The position numbers and the translations under genes were made by a program. Positions 43,740 through 54,702 of a DNA stretch of 64,000 nt are shown here, piece after piece (position 1 is the first letter of the stretch; the number at the start of each line of letters is the position of its first letter). The notes beneath the pieces were generated by a model that made no database searches, had not been told where the DNA came from, and saw nothing but the letters and a program-made list of their open reading frames with translations. The DNA lies in contig JAFEMH010000079.1 in assembly GCA_022495995.1 (NCBI GenBank), positions 806,001-870,000 on the forward strand. The letters are read 5' to 3'. This DNA comes from Adenophora triphylla var. japonica (taxonomy: Eukaryota > Streptophyta > Magnoliopsida > Asterales > Campanulaceae).

Positions 43740-43894
43740 GGAAGAGCCCGCGTCAACTCACCTTCCCCATACACCGTCCCCCTCGCAAATTAAAGTGCTA
43801 AAAGAGTAATACCCAACCGGATACATTCCCGCTAATGATCCGTAAAAACAGGTCGCACTTCTTTTGTCTTTGCTTTTCTCAAATTCACTCTAAA

Positions 43895-43980
43895 GTGTCG
43901 AACTACGGTGACCTCGAGCCCCTTAGTCCAAACTTGTAAAAGGGGAACGTAGGCGGCCATCTTTGGTTCGGTCTAAAAAC
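43895..43980 (+). other. Conserved post-pol non-coding element, element B
   Basis: CTACG 43903-43907 can pair with CGTAG 43948-43952; flanks match 4741-4822 of element A, including GGTCTAAAAA at the end. Confidence 0.7.
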
Positions 43981-44232
43981 AAAAATACAATAAGCATCAA
44001 TTGCTTGTGTTTCGAAACTCTTTTCATTTAACCTACAAATTCATAACGGTTAAAACATTCTTTGATGAGTTCAAGCACGGCCAACTCTCGACTCGCTACA
44101 CGCTAGCAAAACTACAATAAAACATTAATCAATTAATGTGTTCGCAATGACAATGGGTGGATACTCGGGACAAAGAAGGTCAACCTAGTTTCCCGTACTA
44201 GGTCCTTCATCCTTCTTCCCTTTCCCTTTTCC
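43981..44232. other. Spacer downstream of the DUF7745 copy, element B
   Basis: No gene. It holds the GATGAGTTCAAGCACGG block shared with element A at 5380-5480. Confidence 0.55.
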
Positions 44233-45674
44233 CTAGCGAGTGTTCTTCACCTTCGCAGAAATATTCCGGTAGGCCTTCTACCTGGCTCGTGGACTCTTCC
44301 CGACGCTCCGTCAATCCCGTGGCTGTCAATACAGCCTCCTTTCTCTAGTCTGTCTCGAGCCGCCTCGCTTCGAGCCATCATCGCAGTTGCTTTGATTGGC
44401 CTCCCGATCGCACTTGCCACATAATCGCCCATGGCATCGCCGCACGATTCCTGTGGTTAGCCCTCGCCTCTGTCCTCCTCAATGTCGAACTGTCTGTGTG
44501 ATCGCACTCCAACAACTCACTCCGTCTCCACAAGATAGCCATCTCGTGTCTCCCCATACACTCTTCGTACCGGTCCGTATATCGTTGCGTCGACGTAACA
44601 GTGCCCTCTCTCCGGTGAAAGAGAACCCCGGGAAAGGACGTGTATTGCCACCACCGGGTGGCCAGGCAGCGTCGAAGGATCCTCCATCCGCAGAGATCCC
44701 ACCTCAAAGGTAGCAAGATAACTCAAATCGGTCAGTGGCATCTGCTTCCACCCGTATCGCCGCGTAACCAATGATGGAATATAGAATGACGTCCGAGACA
44801 GCCCGGCACTCCCGACGATCAATGCATCCCTCCCGAGCGGTCCTACAAGTCTCAGAACTTCCAATGGGGAACCCACCATCGCAAGTGATGCGTGCCAAGT
44901 TCTGCCATCCAGCAGCTCCGGCTCGGCTGATTACCCCTATCACCGTAGGACGTCGCGAGAAAGACCAAGCGTCACAGACATTGGCACCTCGTGCATCATC
45001 TCGGCCTCTCCCTCAACCACATGGCCGCATAGCGGGACTCCCTCCCCACATGTATCGGCTACCGGCCGCCATCCGGCCTACGCCCGAGAACGTCTCGCCC
45101 AAGACCAATGGCACGATGTCTCCTCCACTCCGGCCTTTGCCTCACCAGTCCAAGACACCGTGATGGCACACACCTGCAGACGTGAATGTGAACAGAGTAG
45201 CAATCACACATAGAGCAAACGCGTCCCACGCAAAGACGCTCCTCTCGGCTCCGCAAATCTTTCGGGCAATCCCGAAATGTCAACGTAATCGGAATCTGTA
45301 TCGCATCCCGTATGCTTCTCCAGTAGAGATACCCAACAAGGACACTAGCTTCTCAACGGTGGCCATGCCACCGGCATACGGAAGAACTAGGCTGCTCCGT
45401 CTCAGTCCTCCTGCACGGCCCCCAAATCTTCAAACGTAGGAGTGACTTCGTTGTACGAAAAGCCGTACACATTCCTCCTTACGTCCCCAACCGAGACGCC
45501 GCTCTCAAAAGGTCCCAATCTGCGCATGAGCTCCTTCAAAGCCCAAACAGTTTAATCCCGTAATGTGCCTTCGAAAAACCTTTTGTTCCGCCTCGTGTGG
45601 TTCCGTACTCCACGACGAAAGTTGTCCAAATATCGCTCTTGCATCCGAGACGATAACTTGGGAAAAGGAGCCAT
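44233..45674 (-). pseudogene. DUF7745-like gene, antisense cassette of element B, frameshifted
   Basis: It starts at ATG 45674 (MAPFPKLSSRMQERYLDNFRR) and aligns piecewise with the A copy: FSYNEVTPTFEDLG on the minus strand around 45465-45425, an ETFSGVG-like region near 45080, and VTRRYGWKQMPLTDLSYLAT at about 44770-44710, which parallels the D C-terminal region. It ends at a TAG near 44233. Many short indels. Its position between pol and PMD is the same as in A and D. Confidence 0.7.
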
Positions 45675-45769
45675 GTCGAAGGTGAAGAAAACCTTAAGAA
45701 ATGGAAAAGAACTCAAATTTAATGAGCAAAGCAATGCGCAGTTCTTACAAATTGCAAAAGCCGAAACTG

Positions 45770-45813
45770 CAATTTAAAGAATCGGAAATTCATTTCAAGT
45801 CCCGGGCCGGACT
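45770..45813 (-). promoter_or_regulatory. Promoter of the element B DUF7745 gene: palindromic site
   Basis: AGTCCCGGGCCGGACT at 45798-45813 is the LTR palindrome AGTCCGGCCGGACT with two extra central bases, and is followed by a CCCCTGCA context like the LTR copies (CCTACTGCA). A TTTAAATT stretch lies at about 45770-45777, and the ATG is at 45674. Confidence 0.6.
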
Positions 45814-46233
45814 CCCCTGCAGCTGACTTGGTCAACTCTGCAGCCAGCGCTTTAAAGTTGGAAACATTTCCAAACCTTGCCCTGTTTCACCCTTATGAAA
45901 TCTGCGTGCTCGCCCGATTTCATTCAACAAATGACAATATCCCTTCCGCCCCAGGGCTCGTGCAACAAGCAGTAAATAATTAAAAATTAGTGCATACATG
46001 CTTAATTTTTGACCCGTTCAATTTTTAATGCATTTCTCCTTTTTATTTATTTTTGATTAACCTATTTGCTTATTTGCCAAAAATAATCAAGGTGATCACA
46101 GAATAAATATGCGAAGTACAGTTCCGCCCCACGGGCGCCTTTTTGCAAATACATTTCAAATCAAAATTTGTTCCCGACAAATACATGCATTTTGTCTAAA
46201 CAAAGTAATAAAGGAAGAAAGCAGTAAAGGGGA
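45814..46233. other. Spacer between DUF7745 and PMD copies, element B
   Basis: No gene seen; AT-rich from 45960 to 46110. Confidence 0.5.
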
Positions 46234-48777
46234 CTACTCGGAGTCCCGCTCGTCATCCGTACACTCGGACGTACCGCTCCGCCGCCGCCGGATTCTGCCG
46301 CAAACAGAACTCGCCGAACTCCTCCAAATGAATAGGCAAAGGGCCTCCTGAGTACGCGAACTCGAGGACTCCCTCTTGCGCCCGAGTGCGCGTAAGAAGG
46401 AGCTCCAAATCCAGCCGTTCCGCCCGCGAACCGGCCAAACCCCGCGTGAAGTCCTCCCACCGCCCGTGTGGGAGCGGGCGAACCCTCGGCCTAGACGGCC
46501 CCCGATCGCGGACGTCCACGCTCCTCCGGAACCGCACCGCATGAAATCCACGAGCCTCCCGGCGTAGGCGGACCACCCGTCCACCACCCTACGGCCTCAT
46601 CAGACGTATGGCCGATACCTGCGAACCAGAAAATCATCGATAGCGAATGTAAAGTACAGATGCATCATGTGCGTAATGCTACTATCAAACACGTAAAATC
46701 GTAAAAGATGCTCACCGAAGCATTGGGGTCCGCCCGTATCGTGGTCTCGGCTCCGCCGGAGCGGATCACAAGTCGCCCGCGCGAACCGTCCCAGCCTCGT
46801 ACGCTAGCCTAGCTCGCGGGACAGAAAATGTCGAGGACCTCCAGGGACCTCGCCTCCCTATGTTGCACCCGCGGGCTCCTCGGCCTCATCCTCAAGAAGA
46901 CATCATAAGCGGCCCCGCTATGATGTACTCGAAGTACACACCCCGAAGGTATCCCTCCACCATCCATCGGATCTCCCTGGATGCCGCATGTACAGAAGGA
47001 GGATCCACCGCACCAAAGGAAGGGACCCCGCCTATGCCGACGAGTCACCCTCTCCCCCGGATACATGGCGTCGCAGTTGAAGTCCCACCAAGCTTCCACC
47101 GCCGTGTAGTCTCGCCTGAAATCGCACCGCGACATGATCAAACTCCGCTCCACGTGTCACTGGATCCTCTCGGAGAACTCCGTGTTCACCGCGAGATATC
47201 TCCTCGTATGACACTCGAGTGCCAACCTCGAAGAGACCGCCCTCTTCGCCTTCTTTCTCGCCAAACCAATAAGCGCAGGGAACAGGGACCCGTACGGCTC
47301 CTCGACGTCCCAAGCTCGCGGACCGAATACCTCGTAGCACCGCACCCGCCAAGAGAATGGAAAGTTATGTCGCCTACAAAGCGTATACATACGAGTACAT
47401 AAAAGAGGCAAGGAAGAGAAAAAAGCACGTAAACTTACATCCAAGACAGGCGTGAAGTGCCTAAATGAGTGCTCCTCTCCCGCGAGAACCTGTCCAAAGA
47501 GTGGTAGAGCTCGGCCACCCAGCCTCCCCACGCAAACCCCTCACGGCATCCGAGATCTGTCGGCCGGACCCGAGCAGAGGGAAGTGACAAGACGTGTCGG
47601 AAGTCGGGAACAGGTCCGCCGACAGCCGCAAACCAAAGGAACCTCGAGCCGGGACGCTCCGCGGTCATCCTCAAAGACCCGGCCCGGATAATCGGCGACA
47701 CCCGCCTCAAGTGACGCTCCATCGGCTCGTACCGAATGCCTAAGCCCCGGCATCGGTAATATCGAAACCCAAAGCAGCCTAGACAACCGCTCCGGGTGTA
47801 ACCATCAACCCACACCCGCCGTTGCCATAAGTCGGCAACCCAGCTGATAGCGGCAAAATCCGTGGGAGTCACCGTCGCTCCCCCATCTCGAAATGGAAAG
47901 TGTGGGTCGTATCCCACTCGCATACTCGCTTCACGACATACATGGACTGCCCCTCGGCATATCACCGCTGCAGCTTACAAAGACTAATAAACCCAGCCGA
48001 GTCAATCACCAGCTGTCGTGGACTCCTCTCTCCCTCTCGGGCCACGTCCGGGATAAGGCCCCACAATTCCTACACTGCCTCAAAGGCACCCCGACTCTTC
48101 TGGTTGTGGGTATCAACCATCCCTGTCCCCTGCAGATAAACAAGACAGAAGCAACGTCAACAAAATGCAACAACGCATGTCAAAAGGATGCAATGCAGAT
48201 ACGGTTCTCATTCATTTCCTACGTATATTCAAAATCTTTCGAAAACTCCGTCGAATCCGGAACTTTCAAAATCTTTCGAAAACTCCGTCGAATCCGGAAC
48301 TTTCAAAACATTTCGAAAACTCCGTCGAATCCGGAACTTTCAAATTCTCTCGAATTTTTCGAAAATTTCGCTCCGTCCCGAATTAAAGCTACTTTAATTT
48401 TGGAAAATGCATTTAGACATGGAATTTTGCAACCAAAATTTTTATGTCATCTACCCATGATGTCAATTGAACTACGTCCTAGTCAATTTCGACAATGATT
48501 CATAGCAAAGTCAAAAGCCCCAAATCGGGCACCAAAATCCCTAAGTAAATCCCTAACAAATTTCTAACATTTAAAGAATGCACATTCTTGAAAATAATGG
48601 AATTTGTAGGGAACTTACTTGTCTTTCGATCCCATCCTTGGAGTTATGTCTATCCCTCACCGGATAAAACTCCGCCGGATTCAATGGAAGAGTGGTGGTT
48701 CGAATGGTCCGAACCAATCGAGTTCTCTCGTTGTCGGTCCTTCCATGGCGAGCCATTGGTCCTCCTTCACCCTCCAT
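46234..48777 (-). pseudogene. PMD gene, antisense cassette of element B, frameshifted
   Basis: Exon 1 is 48777-48619 (GMEG-rich start, ending FYPVRDRHNSKDGIERQ before GTAAG). Exon 2 starts at 48129 after TTTATCTGCAG and shows KSRGAFEAV, a TAG stop, then ELWGL; GGATVTPTDFAAISW follows near 47885, and WGGWVAELYHSLDRFSRE near 47500. Exon 3 begins near 47360 (RCYEVFGPRAWDVE) with a degraded MYPGERVTRRH near 47060. Exon 4 lies at about 46590-46234 and ends with an acidic TDDERDSE tail. Exon order and borders match the A gene, so this is a decayed or mis-sequenced copy. Confidence 0.75.
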
Positions 48778-48896
48778 AGCGATTTTCCCTCACAAATTCG
48801 AGCAAACCTTGCAATTTGGGTTGGATTTCTCTTTCTTTTCTCTCCTCTCTCGCCGGCAACAATGGAAGAAATGCCCATTTTCTTCCCCAGCCTCGG

Positions 48897-48936
48897 CATT
48901 TAAAAAGTTTCTGAAAATGCAAAAGTCCCACTGACT
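48897..48936 (-). promoter_or_regulatory. Promoter of the element B PMD gene: degenerate palindromic site and TATA-like box
   Basis: AGTCCCACTGACT at 48924-48936 resembles the damaged LTR site AGTCCCACGGACT (13805) and, like it, precedes a CTTACCGCACTGCA context. TTTAAATGCCGAG (minus) lies at about 48893-48905. This is the weakest of the palindrome calls. Confidence 0.45.
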
Positions 48937-49043
48937 CTTACCGCACTGCATAATTTTTGCCCCTTTTGCCCCTCGCCTTTTGGCAATTCCAATTTTACCA
49001 CTTTTGGCCCCGAAAGTGTAAGATTTCCCCCAGTTAGACATTT

Positions 49044-49430
49044 CTAACGCCCTATCCCCCGAGGATAATTCCCAGCTAGTTTTCACTAACGCTCGTCTCC
49101 GCACGTTAAATTCCCGATTAGTTCTCACTAACGCCGTCTCCGCACGTTAAATTCCCGCTAGTTCTCACTAACGCTCGTCTCCGCACGTTAAATTCCCGCT
49201 AGTTCTCACTAACGCTCGTCTCCGCACGTTAAATTCCCAGCTAGTTCTCACTAACGCTCGTCTCCGCACGTTAAATTCCCGCTAGTTCTCACTAACGCTC
49301 GTCTCCGCACGTTAAATTCCAGCTAGTTCTCACTAACGCCGTCTCCGAACGTTAAATTCCCGCTAGTTTTCACTAACGCTCGTCTCCGCACGTTAAATTT
49401 CAGCTAGTTCTCACTAACGCCGTCCCGATT
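49044..49430. repeat. About 40-bp minisatellite, element B 3' region
   Basis: Roughly nine units of AGTTCTCACTAACGCTCGTC plus TCCGCACGTTAAATTCCCGCT, period about 40-42 bp. Confidence 0.85.
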
Positions 49431-49544
49431 AAATTATCCGAGTTGACGTTTGACATTCAAACGTTCAACCATGTCTCCGGACATTTCAGTTACGATTCCG
49501 TCTCCCGACGTTAAAATTTAAATGGTCCTCACCATTAAACTCTT

Positions 49545-49790
49545 ATTCGCGACCTTTCACGGTCCGATTTCAATCCTCAATCGCGACCTTTCACGGTCCG
49601 ATTTCAATCCTCAATCGCGACATTTCACGGTCCGACTTCAATCCTCAATCGCGACCTTTCACGGTCCGATTTCAAACTCTTATTCGCGACCTTTCACGGT
49701 CCGATTTCAATCCTCAATCGCGACCTTTCACGGTCCGATTTCAAACAGTTGATCCCGACCTTCGCGGTCCGACCTCCACTCTCTTACCAA
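49545..49790. repeat. 34-bp minisatellite, element B 3' region
   Basis: CGCGACCTTTCACGGTCCGA recurs about every 34 bp (GGTCCGATT at 49561, 49595 onward), roughly seven units. Confidence 0.85.
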
Positions 49791-49796
49791 GACCTT

Positions 49797-50150
49797 CGCT
49801 AGTCATTTCCGGCAACAGCAATAAGCCCGAACCCCAAGGTACGAACGCCTTGCAAATAGTCATTTCCGGCAACAGCAATAAGCCCGAACCCCAAGGTACG
49901 AACGCCTTGCAAATAGTCATTTCCGGCAACAGCAATAAGCCCGAACCCCAAGGTACGAACGCCTTGCAAATGGTCACCTCCGGCAACAGCAATAAGCCCG
50001 AACCCCAAGGTACGAACGCCTTGCAATCACCTCCGGCAACAGCAATAAGCCCGAACCCCAAGGCACGAACGCCTTGCAACATTCATCTTCCCGGCAACAG
50101 CAATAAGCCCGAACTCCAAGGCACGAACGCCTTGCAACAATCCCTCTTCG
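49797..50150. repeat. 57-bp minisatellite, element B 3' region
   Basis: TCATTTCCGGCAACAGCAAT recurs at a 57-bp period (49801, 49858, 49915 onward), about six units; the last ones have slipped in phase. The period is a multiple of three, which opens frames on both strands without implying a gene. Confidence 0.85.
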
Positions 50151-50581
50151 GCCATCCAGGTAGGCCCGAACGCTCATCCCTGCCAGGATAAAACCGGCAA
50201 CTAATAAGCCCAAGACCTGTGGCACGAAAGCCCTCGTCGGCATCGCAACTCCGGTTTGAGGCGCCACACGCCTCGAAGGTTTCGAAGTCCTGTGTTCGAG
50301 ACGCCTCCTAACGTCTCCATTCAGTACGGGTAGCTCGCGAATGGTCTCATCCAGTTTAGACGCCTCCTAACAAGTCTCGCTCAGGTCAAGGTCCCCATGC
50401 GCGGCCCTTGCCCTTTTCGAACTACGATCGGCTTGATTCCCGCTCGGATACGTAGGAATCCTTTTCGCTATGGTCCACCACTGACCGCCTGTGTCTCCTT
50501 CAAAGTAAGGCATCCCGATTTGGATCCTTATCTTTTCAATCGACCCCACCTCCTTCGGAGGAGACGTCGCCGAGGGGCTAA
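50151..50581 (+). promoter_or_regulatory. Element B 3' end: hairpin block and polypurine tract
   Basis: CTACG 50422-50426 can pair with CGTAG 50451-50455 in the block shared with A and D. A CCTCC/GGAGG hairpin (50549-50561) is followed by CGAGGGGCTA at 50571-50580 against the LTR. No gene. Confidence 0.7.
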
Positions 50582-52569
50582 TCGTAAGTACCCAAATCCG
50601 GATCGTCCAAATCCGTCAGAAAGTTAACCGAAATCCGTTAATTGGCTCGCTCCAGGTTAACCGAACTCGTTAAACTCCCCGTTCTTGTGCTAACGAGACG
50701 TCCCGGATCGCCCGTGCATCCCGACGCCGAACCGTGACTTAGCACGTGACATCTCACGTAAAGTATGGCTTTCCCCTAAAACGCATTTTCCGCACTTTCC
50801 GGGCGTTTCGGACATTTTCCGGATCGTTATTTTAAAAACGGACAAAACCGGACCGGGAACGAACTCCCACACTTCGGTGAGTCACAGACACGTGTCCCGC
50901 ATGCCACCTCCCTCTAGTCACTCGTCAATCACAAATCAAGGCCAAAAGACCAAAATACCCCTGGTTTGCAAGCCAAGTCCTAGGACTCATCGTGCAATTT
51001 CCCTGAAATTGCCAACAAGTCCCCCAGATTTCCAAAATTCCCAAAACCCCTGAAATTCAGTCCAAGTCCGGCCGGACTCCTACTGCAATTTTCACCCTAT
51101 AAATAGAAGTTGCTGTCAAAGGCCAAAAGGGATTTGGAACACAAAAAAAAATCACATACCCCACGGCCCAAACTGGTTTCCACCCCTTCCGAGCTCCCGT
51201 TTTGTCTCGATTCGCGTGAAACCTTCGTATTTCGATCAAATACGCACCCTACAACTTTGAAACAACCTTTCAAATAACTTTCCGTGTCCCGTGCACACCT
51301 CCCGAGCCAAAGGAGTCGACCCTAGCCATAGGTATAACTCCCTCTCTCTGAATCTTCCGTTCCGTCTCGGTTTACGCGCCGGCCGCTATAATCAAGCTTC
51401 GAACGTCATTGTCAAAATGTAGACGCCTCCGTCTAACGGGGTCCGATACGTTTTAGCCCCTCGATCCTCTTCTCTTTCCGTAAGAGAAGTAATCACGGGT
51501 TAAAACGGCGTTCCGACCCCGTTCCGTTTACTTTCACGTCATTTACAATTCCGAGCCGTTTGGCCTCGTTGATCGTCATTTACAATTCTGAGCCGTTTGG
51601 CCTCGTTGATCGTCATTTACAATTCCGAGCCGTTTGGCCTCGTTCATCGTCATTTACGATTCCGGATCGTTTGATTCCGTTGACACCGCTTTAAATACTG
51701 TCATTTACCAGTCCGATCCGTTTGGATTGTGATAGTATTTACTTTTCAAAAGTCCGAGTCGCAACTCGATTCGTTGATCGCATATCATTTAATACGCATT
51801 TTTCCCGTAAAAATCGTTAACAATGTAATGACCGGTTCAAAACCGGAGTTCGTCCGTCGAACTCTCTTTCAAAACGCGCGAAATGACGTTTGCCACGCAA
51901 ACGCTCATCTTCAAACTCAAAGCCGCCATTTGACACTTAAAATCATTTAATACGCATTTTTCTCGCAAAAATCGTTAACAATGACTCGTACGGCTCAAAG
52001 TCGACGTTTGCCACGCAAACGCTCATTTCAAACTCAAAATCGACGTTTGCCACGCAAACGCTCATTTCAACTCAAAACCGACGTTTGTCATTCAAACGCT
52101 CGTCTTTTCAAACAAAGTCACCTAATCAACGTTTGACACTCAAACCATGATTAAGCTTGTCATTAAAGCCCCCCATTTCAAAACACACATACACACACAC
52201 ACACGATTTCGAGAAAGGTAGGAAGACTCGTCATGCGAGGCGTTTCGGGCGATCTCGTCATACTCTACCCGAAACGTAACCTGACCTCCGAACCTAACAA
52301 TCTCTGGTACTAAAAAGCTTTTTACTCGTTTTTGCTGCCAATAAAAATGATCCCCGTTTTCAAAGCCTTTTCCTAAGTTTTTGCTACCAATAAAAACGAC
52401 ACCTTTTCGCAATAGCCGTTTCTCAACGTTTGGGCTCAAAATACAAAACCGCGTGGCGACTCCTCATTCTGCTCCTTCCCGTGAAGCGAGGTCTCAGACA
52501 CCAACCCCCCGCGAAAGACAACCGCCTTTTCCGCCGCCCCCCGCGCGCGAAAAAGATCGGGTAATTTCA
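50582..52569 (+). mobile_element. Element B 3' LTR
   Basis: Matches 13313-15306. Its first bases read TCGTAAG against TGTAAG in the 5' LTR. Palindromic sites at 50976-50987 (shrunk to AGTCCTAGGACT) and 51065-51078 (perfect), TATAAATA at 51098-51105, 37-bp and 39-bp arrays near 51536-51680 and 51880-52140, TGGCGACTC at 52454-52462. Ends ATTTCA before the target duplication CTCCC. Confidence 0.92.
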
Positions 52570-52574
52570 CTCCC

Positions 52575-53409
52575 CCTCCCATTTCATTCACACCTCCCAC
52601 TTCTCTCTTCTTCCCCTAGCCTTCAGGCTCCCCTCTCCGAACGCTCCCGCGACGCTCCCGCGACGCTCCCGCGCTGCCCCGAGGCACTCTCGAGGTACTC
52701 TGAAGCCCCTCGTGGTACTCCGAGGCCTTGCCTGGTCTTTCCCAAGGTGTCCCGGCTCTTTCCGAGTCAAACCGGTAGCTTGAACGCACGCCGAAACTCT
52801 GCCTGAGTAATCCCTGCAATCCCAACGCACGCCGAACCTCTGCCCGAACGCAGCCTACAATCTCAACTCACGCCGATACTCTGTCCGCAGACAACCGGCC
52901 TCTCCCGAAGCAATCCCGGTCCGTGCCGGAACACCATTCCATCCTCAAACACTATTCCCCAGCGGAAGACAGACACGAACCAACATTGGTAAGGCTTCCT
53001 TCCATTACTATTTCAATACATTTCAATACGTAGTGTACAATGTAGACATCCGATACAGCATGCATTTTTAAAAGCACACACACACACACACAACAGTTAA
53101 AGAATATTATGGGTATCCGAAAGACTCGTTTTTACGAGGCGACTCGGGTGAGCTCTAAGATTCTAATATTCTCTTCCCGAGGAGTCATCTGACCTCCGAT
53201 CTCAAAATCTCATCACACAAAAACAGTTTGTTATTATTTTTAAACTGATGCCCTTTTTCAATGTTTTGGGCTTAACAATAAAAACGGCGTGGCGACTCTA
53301 CAAAGCAAAACACAGCGAGACACCTCCACCAACGAACGATGCCGCAAGGCGAGCGAAATGCCAGATGCCGGGGCGCGAACGCGCTGCCTCTCGGATCCGG
53401 GCTATTTCA
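52575..53409 (+). mobile_element. LTR shared by elements A and C, right part (R/U5)
   Basis: Continues from 13312 after removal of element B and one CTCCC. It has CGCTCCCGCGA tandem pieces near 52640-52670, a CA microsatellite at 53079-53093 and TGGCGACTC at 53290-53298, and it ends GGCTATTTCA at 53409 like the B LTR end. Confidence 0.75.
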
Positions 53410-54702
53410 GGATTTAACAATGTTTTTTCAAAACTCCCTCGTTTTAAAAAGCATTCCGTGGGTCAAACTTTCGTTTACCCTTTCTCGTTTTTGTGTGCGT
53501 GTGTTGTTCAAAACATCAGGCTGTTTTCGAAAAGAAATAAGATGTTGCATTTTCATCTCATTCAAAATCATAACATGTTCGTGCATTTTCCGTTCATATT
53601 TGATTTTTGTACTATATTTTGAACTGCGCATGAATTCTTTAAAATGCATTCTGAAAATTTCTATTTTACTCAGAAAAGGAATTTAGTGACCGCACACTAC
53701 TTGCACTGCTGCCTCGGTACACCGCACGCTACGCGCACTTGCTACCTCGGTACACTGCACACTACAACCCTCAACCCGGGATGACCGTTCAGTTACAGCG
53801 TGATTGGTCTACCAGACACCTTTCGAGCGCGCACGGGGTCATCCCAAACAGCCCATCCTAGCCCGTGTAATCTATGCACTCTTTGTGTCACACTTCGTCC
53901 AAGACCTTGGTTGGTTTTTGGCTTAGTTCGTGTCATAAAGCCTAAGTGTATGCTTTTACGCCGATCTCCCTCTCAAGTCAAACTTAAAAGTTGAGATCGA
54001 AGGTCGTTCTCGACCCGAAGTCTTATCTTTTCAGCCTTGACTTTGACGCGGAGCCGCGCTAAAAACATACCCGAAGGTTCAATGTGATGACGTGTCATCA
54101 AGCCCTCGACATATGCACCATGCCAGCCACAACTTGGCCAACGCCAAAAGCTAAGGCCCCTAGCGCAAGCGAGTCAAGAGAGTTCATGCCAAAATTTCGG
54201 CATGATTTCTGCCTTAACTTAAGGACGTTGACTTCGACCGTGACCCGCATGTCACATACGTTGAAAGTGTACATGACCAGCTAGCCTTAAGTTCACTTTT
54301 TCCTTTGTCGGTGGAACTCGCTTGCCTTATAAGACCCTCGCTCGGGATTGTCCGTCCTGGGAAGACGATTTACAGGTGAAAAACGAGGGGCTTATAAACG
54401 TAGTGCCGAGATCCACTGATTCAAGCCCTAGGTTAGTTGCGAAAAAGAAGATGCAATCTTTTCCAACCAATTAGGACTATGAGAAAATACGTTTTAAGTA
54501 AACATTAAGCGGTAACTGCACATTGCACAAGCCCAAAACCCTGAGCCAAATACCCTTTCCGAAACCTAAACCCTGCCTTTCGTTCCCTGCAGCGAGCAGA
54601 AAGTGGTTCAGAATTCCGGGTCAGCGCCTCGCCAGAATTACAGTTACGGCCGCATCAGACAGTTCTTCGGTTCCCTCAGTTCCTTCAGCCAGACTCTCCG
54701 AC
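53410..54702 (+). other. Element C 5' leader; PBS missing
   Basis: Homologous to the leaders of B and E from TTTTTTCAAAACT (about 53424) on, but the PBS that should start about 3 bases after 53409 is replaced by GGATTTAACAATG. A stem, CTCGGGA 54341-54347 with TCCTGGG 54355-54361, precedes CGAGGGGCTT at 54384-54393. No gene. Confidence 0.7.

Larger units (their letters stand above)
13313..52569 (+). mobile_element. Element B: Tat/Ogre-lineage LTR retrotransposon, nested host of element D
   Basis: LTRs lie at 13313-15306 and about 50582-52569, flanked by the 5-bp target duplication CTCCC (13308-13312 and 52570-52574). Without element D it is about 22.9 kb. Order: LTR, PBS, leader, gag, protease, a second protease-like module, pol, antisense DUF7745 and PMD genes, minisatellites, polypurine tract, LTR. 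Every gene is frameshifted. Many differences between its two LTRs sit at CTG, CAG, CCGG or homopolymers, so part of the damage may be sequence error. Confidence 0.92.

Noticed and set aside
49799..50191. Overlapping open frames on both strands with repeated peptides
   Set aside because: 57-bp minisatellite; frames are open on both strands because the period is a multiple of three.
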